Assembly: GCF_007747995.1 (NCBI RefSeq)
Contig: NZ_CP036276.1
Location: 5,756,001-5,820,000 of the forward strand
Origin: Symmachiella dynata
GTDB taxonomy: Bacteria; Planctomycetota; Planctomycetia; Planctomycetales; Planctomycetaceae
DNA: 64,000 nt
Direction: 5' to 3'
The position numbers were made by a program, and so were the translations under genes. Shown piece after piece: positions 59,649 to 64,000 of this stretch. The notes beneath the pieces are model-generated. The model saw only the letters and a program-made list of their open reading frames with translations, did not search any database and had not been told where the DNA came from. How positions within the stretch are numbered: position 1 is the stretch's first letter; each line of letters opens with the position of its first letter.

Positions 59649-60653
59649 ATGGAATCCGTCAAGCAGAAATTCGACGAGTACGCTCAGGAGGCAAAAGCTG
59701 CCATTGAAGCAGCGACTTCTCCTGAAGTCTTGGAAAAAATTCGGGTTGAGTTTCTTGGCGCCAAAAAGGGCCGGCTCCGCGATTTGCAATCGTTATTAGG
59801 TAAGGCAGACCCGGAACACCGCCCTGCCCTAGGCAAGCTGTTCAATGAAGTCAAAACAGCAGTGACCGCCTGTTACGATGAATACAAGAAACAGCTCTCA
59901 GCCCCGAAAACGACTGCCGCAGGGCTCGACATCACCCTGCCCGGTGCGGTGCCGCGATTGGGGAACCGGCATCCCCTGACGCAGACGATTGATGAATTCA
60001 AAGAGATCATGGGGCGGATGGGATTCACCGTCGCCTCCGGTCCTGAGATCGAGGACGAACACCACAACTTCGAAGCACTCAACATCCCCGACGACCATCC
60101 GGCTCGGGACCCGCTGGAGAATTTCTATCTAGCAACGGCAGAGACCGCGGCCGGCGGGCCGTTGTTATTGCGCAGTCAAACATCGACCGTGCAGATTCGC
60201 GTGATGGAACAGACCGAGCCGCCGATTCGTATTATTTCGTTGGGCCGCGTCTACCGCCCCGACACGATGGATCGCACGCACTCCTGCATGTTCCATCAAA
60301 TGGAAGGCTTGATGATCGGCGAATCGGTGACGATGGCCGAACTGAAAACCGTGTTGCGGTTGTTCGCGCAAACTTACTTGGGGCATGACGTGCATGTCCG
60401 CTTTCGGCCCTCGTTCTTTCCCTTCACCGAACCCTCGGTGGAAGTCGACATGAGCTGGGGCGATGATTGGTTGGAGATTGGCGGCGCGGGGATGGTCGAT
60501 CCGAATGTCCTGCGTTCAGTCGGCTACGATCCTGAGAAATACTCCGGCTTCGCATTCGGTATGGGTGTGGAACGGTTCTGCATGCGACGGCACAACATCC
60601 CCGACATCCGCGAGTTTTACACCAACGACGTGCAATTCCTGCAGCAGTTTTAA
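59649..60653 (+). CDS. pheS: Phenylalanine-tRNA ligase alpha subunit
   Basis: The 334-aa protein has an N-terminal coiled part, class II motif 1 ([19 protein letters not shown]), motif 2 ([28 protein letters not shown]) and motif 3 ([11 protein letters not shown]). It charges tRNA-Phe with PheT. pheT is not immediately downstream, where an oxidoreductase gene is found instead; in many bacteria pheST are adjacent. A strong inverted repeat follows the gene. Confidence 0.95.
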   Translation: MESVKQKFDEYAQEAKAAIEAATSPEVLEKIRVEFLGAKKGRLRDLQSLLGKADPEHRPALGKLFNEVKTAVTACYDEYKKQLSAPKTTAAGLDITLPGAVPRLGNRHPLTQTIDEFKEIMGRMGFTVASGPEIEDEHHNFEALNIPDDHPARDPLENFYLATAETAAGGPLLLRSQTSTVQIRVMEQTEPPIRIISLGRVYRPDTMDRTHSCMFHQMEGLMIGESVTMAELKTVLRLFAQTYLGHDVHVRFRPSFFPFTEPSVEVDMSWGDDWLEIGGAGMVDPNVLRSVGYDPEKYSGFAFGMGVERFCMRRHNIPDIREFYTNDVQFLQQF

Positions 60654-60684
60654 CAAGTTGTGACCGTCGAACGTTGAACATAAA

Positions 60685-60740
60685 GTAGGGCAGGCTCCCG
60701 CCTGCCGTCATCATTCGCGGCAGGCGGGAGCCTGCCCTAC
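60685..60740. repeat. 23-bp inverted repeat after pheS
   Basis: GTAGGGCAGGCTCCCGCCTGCCG and its perfect complement are separated by 10 bases. It may terminate the pheS transcript; there is no T-run on the plus strand, so it may also be a repeat of the CAGGCTCCCGCCTG type. Confidence 0.65.
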
Positions 60741-60793
60741 AGAAACTTAGCGAGCGGGTTTAACTACAAGTCGGTTCAAAGGAGATACCAACG

Positions 60794-61711
60794 ATGAGTG
60801 TACCAACAATTGCTCCCGGCACGACAAAAGTGGGTTGGATCGGCACCGGTGTAATGGGCCAAAGTATGGTCGGGCACCTGATCGACGCCGGCTTCGCAGC
60901 CACCGTTTATACTCGCACGAAAAGCAAAGCCGACGCGCTGATTGCCAAAGGGGCTGTCTGGGCCGATTCGCCCAAAGCAGTTGCCGAAGCCTCGGATGTG
61001 ATCTTCACGATTGTTGGTTTTCCCAGCGATGTGCGGGAAGTGATGTTGGGCGAAGACGGCGCACTGGCCGGTTCAAAGGCGGGCAACGTGCTGGTGGATA
61101 TGACCACCAGCGAACCGTCGCTAGCCATTGAAATCGCCGAAGCCGCGCAAGCGAAAGGCGTGCACAGCGTTGATGCCCCGGTCTCGGGTGGCGACGTGGG
61201 TGCGAAAGAGGCGCGGTTGTCGATCATGATCGGCGGCGACAAAGAAGTCGTCGAAGCGCTGAATCCCTGTTGGGAAGCAATGGGCAAAACGATCGTGCAT
61301 CAAGGCCCCGCCGGCGCCGGGCAGCACACGAAAATGGTCAATCAAACGCTGATCGCCAGCGGCATGATCGGCGTCTGCGAAGCGTTGCTGTATGGTCACA
61401 AAGCGGGCTTGGATTTGCCAACGGTTTTGCAATCGGTGGCGACGGGTGCAGCGGGAAGTTGGTCGCTGTCGAATCTCGGCCCACGCATCATGGACAACAA
61501 CTTTGACCCCGGTTTCTTCGTCGAGCACTTCATCAAAGACATGGGCATCGCCCTGGCCGAAGCCAAACGGATGGGCCTGTGCCTCCCCGGCTTGGCGCTG
61601 GCGCACCAGCTATATCTCTCCGTCCAAGCCACCGGCCACGGCCGCGACGGCACGCATGCGTTGCAACTGGCGCTGGCTGAGATGTCGGGAGTGGATTGGC
61701 GAAAGCGGTAG
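60794..61711 (+). CDS. 3-hydroxyisobutyrate dehydrogenase-like oxidoreductase
   Basis: The 305-aa protein has the Rossmann [12 protein letters not shown] (about 15-26), the [22 protein letters not shown] substrate motif and the catalytic Lys in [11 protein letters not shown]. This is the beta-hydroxyacid dehydrogenase family (GarR, HIBADH, tartronate semialdehyde reductase). Substrate cannot be pinned down. It lies alone after pheS; the 117-bp repeat begins over its last codons. Confidence 0.85.
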   Translation: MSVPTIAPGTTKVGWIGTGVMGQSMVGHLIDAGFAATVYTRTKSKADALIAKGAVWADSPKAVAEASDVIFTIVGFPSDVREVMLGEDGALAGSKAGNVLVDMTTSEPSLAIEIAEAAQAKGVHSVDAPVSGGDVGAKEARLSIMIGGDKEVVEALNPCWEAMGKTIVHQGPAGAGQHTKMVNQTLIASGMIGVCEALLYGHKAGLDLPTVLQSVATGAAGSWSLSNLGPRIMDNNFDPGFFVEHFIKDMGIALAEAKRMGLCLPGLALAHQLYLSVQATGHGRDGTHALQLALAEMSGVDWRKR

Positions 61712-61824
61712 TGGTATTTGAAGAGCGCATGGCAGACCTGCTTGTCCGGATGTTGAAACGCATTGTCATGTGACGGGAGACCTACGGTCCGGTTAAGTGC
61801 GGGGTCAGGAGACCCGCGCACAAC
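61708..61824. repeat. 117-bp repeat, copy 1
   Basis: This and 62202-62318 differ at one base (TTTGAAGAG or TTTAAAGAG) over 117 bases. The end, AAGTGCGGGGTCAGGAGACC and then CGCGCACAAC, is repeated a third time at 63151-63180. The left end covers the final codons of the upstream gene, so the sequence just before (GGATTGGCGAAAGCGGTA) also recurs beside the third copy. Not recognised as a coding or known mobile element. Confidence 0.75.
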
Positions 61825-61844
61825 TTCCGAGCGATGGAATAATA

Positions 61845-62040
61845 CTCACGCAAAGCCGCCAAGATCGCAAAGGCGATACGGGGATCATCTCATTCATGAT
61901 CGATGGCGGCGTGGCGGGGATGCCGTTTCTGTGAGAGAATTGTTTCCGTCAGTTGGACGCGATTTACGCAAGCTGATGCCTAAGCGCATCGACGTCGCAA
62001 ATTTCTTTGCGAACTTGGCGGCTTTGCGTGAGGCTTTTTT
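61845..62040. repeat. CTCACGCAAAGCCGCC inverted repeat
   Basis: CTCACGCAAAGCCGCCAAGA (61845-61864) is mirrored by CTTTGCGAACTTGGCGGC and TTTGCGTGAG (62005-62032), then a run of six Ts. The arms are 130 bases apart. The type is common in planctomycete spacers. The T-run might make the right arm a terminator. Confidence 0.5.
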
Positions 62041-62201
62041 GTCCTGCGGCTAACTGGCACCCCACCGCAAAAGTAGGGTCAGCTGTGTGTACAGCCGGAC
62101 CCTATGAGGCTTATTACACCCCAGACCATTGGCGAGACCTACAACGTAATGTCTGTTGGTTTCGCCCTTCCCCATTTGAATGCGTGGCGAGGTCGTATAC
62201 G

Positions 62202-62318
62202 GTAGTGGTATTTAAAGAGCGCATGGCAGACCTGCTTGTCCGGATGTTGAAACGCATTGTCATGTGACGGGAGACCTACGGTCCGGTTAAGTGCGGGGTC
62301 AGGAGACCCGCGCACAAC
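62202..62318. repeat. 117-bp repeat, copy 2
   Basis: Second copy of 61708-61824, with one substitution. It is followed by GTTGTGGCGGAAACGGTAAC, which resembles the sequence after the third partial copy (GTTGCGGCGGATTGGCGAAAACGG). Confidence 0.75.
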
Positions 62319-62361
62319 GTTGTGGCGGAAACGGTAACCATGCGGTCAAGGCTCTAATCCG

Positions 62362-63141
62362 ATGCAACCGACGCCTCAATGGTGGATTGTCGACAAACTT
62401 AACATTCGAGACGTTGAGTTAGATTTCACTTCATCGAGCGGGGAACGGTTTAGTACGCAGGCGGTCTATGCCGGGGTCACCTGTCTGGTTAACGCACTGG
62501 ACTATGTGCAGTTCCATGCTGATCCGACGCAAGTCATTGTCTGTGCGGAATGTGGGAACACGGGATGCGCGGCAGGTGGATGGATTTGCATTCGACGGTT
62601 CGGCGACTTCGTTGCGTTCTTCCCCGCTTTTAGCCAAATGTTTGACGCGTGGAACGACGCGTCGAAAGGCTTCGGAGAACCCGAGGAGTTTTCGCCACCA
62701 CCGTATGTTGCGACGCACGGGATTCCATTGATCCCTTCTTGTGTCTACACGGAATGCAATACAGCAACGTCGGCTCTCCCTGGCTTGGATGCGATAAAGC
62801 CGATCACTGCAGGCGAAGCCGTTTGGCTAACCCAGTGGTTGGCTCCCTTGCATGTTCTCGGGAAAAATCCACGGCGGCCACGCCTGCTGCATGAGGCGAT
62901 TCTAGCGGTAAAAGATGGCAACCTCATCGACGAAATCGACTGCCTGAGGCGATTTTTGGACGACAACTTTAACTCGTCCGCAGTACTTGCACCGGTCGCT
63001 ACTTACGAGAACTCAATAATCGAATTCTATCTCGAAGGTCCCGGGACTCCAGCTTGGCGGCCACTCTCCCACATTGGAGATCGATTGGCTTTTCATTTTG
63101 AGCCCAACGCAACCTTGGACTTTTTGGTCGAAGATTCGTAA
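62362..63141 (+). CDS. Conserved-looking protein, unknown
   Basis: The 259-aa product from ATG 62362 is soluble, without signal peptide. It has CAECGNTGCAAGG with three cysteines, a WICIRRFGDFVAFFPAF strand-helix region and a C-terminal acidic end. I do not recognise it. It lies between copies of the dispersed repeat, so may be a recently shuffled gene. Confidence 0.65.
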   Translation: MQPTPQWWIVDKLNIRDVELDFTSSSGERFSTQAVYAGVTCLVNALDYVQFHADPTQVIVCAECGNTGCAAGGWICIRRFGDFVAFFPAFSQMFDAWNDASKGFGEPEEFSPPPYVATHGIPLIPSCVYTECNTATSALPGLDAIKPITAGEAVWLTQWLAPLHVLGKNPRRPRLLHEAILAVKDGNLIDEIDCLRRFLDDNFNSSAVLAPVATYENSIIEFYLEGPGTPAWRPLSHIGDRLAFHFEPNATLDFLVEDS

Positions 63142-63150
63142 GCTTACCTC

Positions 63151-63180
63151 AAGTGCGGGGTCAGGAGACCCGCGCACAAC
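63151..63180. repeat. Partial third copy of the repeat end
   Basis: AAGTGCGGGGTCAGGAGACC followed by CGCGCACAAC, identical to the last 30 bases of the 117-bp repeat. The 5' part is absent. Confidence 0.7.
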
Positions 63181-63327
63181 GTTGCGGCGGATTGGCGAAA
63201 ACGGTAGGAATCCGGTGGGCTGTGCGAACCACTTTTGTGATTTTTCGCAGCATTTATTTCGTTTTTTTGCCTTGCCTAGTAGGAGTCACATAATGTGACA
63301 GGCAATAAAAAGCGGAGGTACCCCCAA

Positions 63328-64000
63328 GTGGTTTCCGAGCGCGACGGAGATGCAACCACGACACGCTGTTATCGGATTGACCGGCAACATCTATGGTTCG
63401 GCATTTGCCAAACCATTTATTGCGGCGCCATAGCGATCGCCTGTTATTACGTGGCTTTTGTGGGGACCACAATCCCCGATTCTGATGCGGGTGGTCTCCG
63501 CTTATTTTCAGCTATTTTTTGGAGCTGTAGTATTGCGATCGGTCTGTTTCAGGTTCTCTCGTATTTCCGTGATCGCCTGATTCTTTCTCCGGATAGCATC
63601 GCGAAACGAGCTTGGACTGGAAAGACATCGTCGATTCAAAACGTTGATGTTTTGAGACTGATTTGGAACGAAAGCGGTAAAAGAAGGATTCGGCTCCAAA
63701 CGGCTACGGCAACGCTCACGATCAATTTCTACGAATACCCGATTCGGGATGGTAAAGAAATCATCGCCTACGTCCGCCGCCAGTTTCCTGCGGAGATCCA
63801 ACAAGGGTGGGACATATTTTGCCGTAGTGAACCGCAGCGTAACCGCTCGCCGCAATATCTCATTCGCATCACGACTGCCGCAGCTGCGCTGTTGTTTTTT
63901 GCCACCGCGATTCTGTCCAGCTTGTACGCATTCGGTCAGCAAACAGTCTTCTCGCTATTGGTAGGCTTCCTCTGTGGGACGGTAGGCCAATTGTTGTTGA
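63328..64000 (+). CDS. Membrane protein, 3' end outside the window
   Basis: Reading frame from GTG 63328, with GCGGAGG about nine bases ahead, stays open to the window end (224 codons). Residues VVSERDGDATTTRCYRIDRQ begin it; two hydrophobic helices (about 25-45 and 58-78) are followed by a cytosolic PH-domain-like beta region (RDRLILSPDSIAKRAW ... RIRLQTATATLTINFYEY) and another pair of helices near the end. This resembles the small DUF304/PH-like membrane proteins, but family assignment is tentative. Confidence 0.6.
   Translation, partial: MVSERDGDATTTRCYRIDRQHLWFGICQTIYCGAIAIACYYVAFVGTTIPDSDAGGLRLFSAIFWSCSIAIGLFQVLSYFRDRLILSPDSIAKRAWTGKTSSIQNVDVLRLIWNESGKRRIRLQTATATLTINFYEYPIRDGKEIIAYVRRQFPAEIQQGWDIFCRSEPQRNRSPQYLIRITTAAAALLFFATAILSSLYAFGQQTVFSLLVGFLCGTVGQLLL

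Larger units (their letters stand above)
61712..62361. other. Repeat-filled spacer
   Basis: The 650 bases between two genes consist of the two 117-bp copies, an inverted repeat (61845-62040) and an imperfect hairpin at about 62078-62105 (AGGGTC-AGCTG...CAGCCGGACCCT). No gene is supported. Confidence 0.6.

Noticed and set aside
61763-62053. A 96-codon frame in the repeat spacer
   Set aside because: It spans the repeat and inverted-repeat arms and encodes no recognisable sequence.

Overview
The window reads as a chromosomal segment of a planctomycete, probably of the Planctomycetaceae / Gimesia–Symmachiella type. The support is the gene content: a DUF1559 protein with a prepilin-like N-terminus, a DUF1501 protein with a Tat signal, FG-GAP, DUF11 and HEAT-repeat secreted proteins, a PmoA-like (DUF6807) protein, CBM9-like secreted proteins, two GroELs, and housekeeping genes in small groups separated by repeat-rich spacers. 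No rRNA, tRNA, CRISPR array or prophage was seen.

Layout. 1-6.3 kb: a membrane-protein fragment, a SUKH-like protein, a secreted FG-GAP protein, an Nramp-fold transporter lacking the canonical metal motifs, and a PPP-like phosphatase. 6.5-12.7 kb: a SIS-domain sugar-phosphate isomerase, a DUF1501 protein, a Sel1-repeat protein, a sugar-nucleotide epimerase and a PmoA-like protein. 12.8-15.4 kb: an operon of O-carbamoyltransferase, SxtJ-like membrane protein and DUF5989 mini-protein. 15.7-22.8 kb: a tight four-gene ABC-2 export-type operon. 23.4-27.8 kb: a DUF1559 pseudopilin-like protein, a lipoprotein, a His-rich membrane/TPR protein and a CPBP protease. 27.95-29.46 kb: an intact IS4-family element inserted in the loop of a palindrome. 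29.8-40.2 kb: a DUF11 surface protein, gamma-glutamyltransferase, LarB, a CBM9/CehA-like/CBM9 group and two unknown genes.

40.4-53 kb is dominated by protein quality control: ClpB on the minus strand, then (after CTP synthase and KdsB) GroEL1, GroES, GroEL2, DnaJ and GrpE on the plus strand. GroEL1 has a near-consensus sigma-54 promoter and no visible CIRCE element. 53-61.7 kb holds FmdB-type, YacG, Uma2, ProA, a lone FliM, the translation group infC-rpmI-rplT-pheS (infC starting at a rare ATC codon) and a hydroxyisobutyrate-dehydrogenase-like enzyme. 61.7-64 kb has a duplicated 117-bp repeat, an unknown gene and a membrane protein cut by the window end.

The less ordinary items are the SxtIJK-like operon, the sigma-54 signature upstream of groEL1, the two contrasting GroELs, the GTTTCAAAACC inverted repeats shared by three intergenic regions, the IS4 insertion into a palindrome loop, and the polytopic His-rich/TPR protein.
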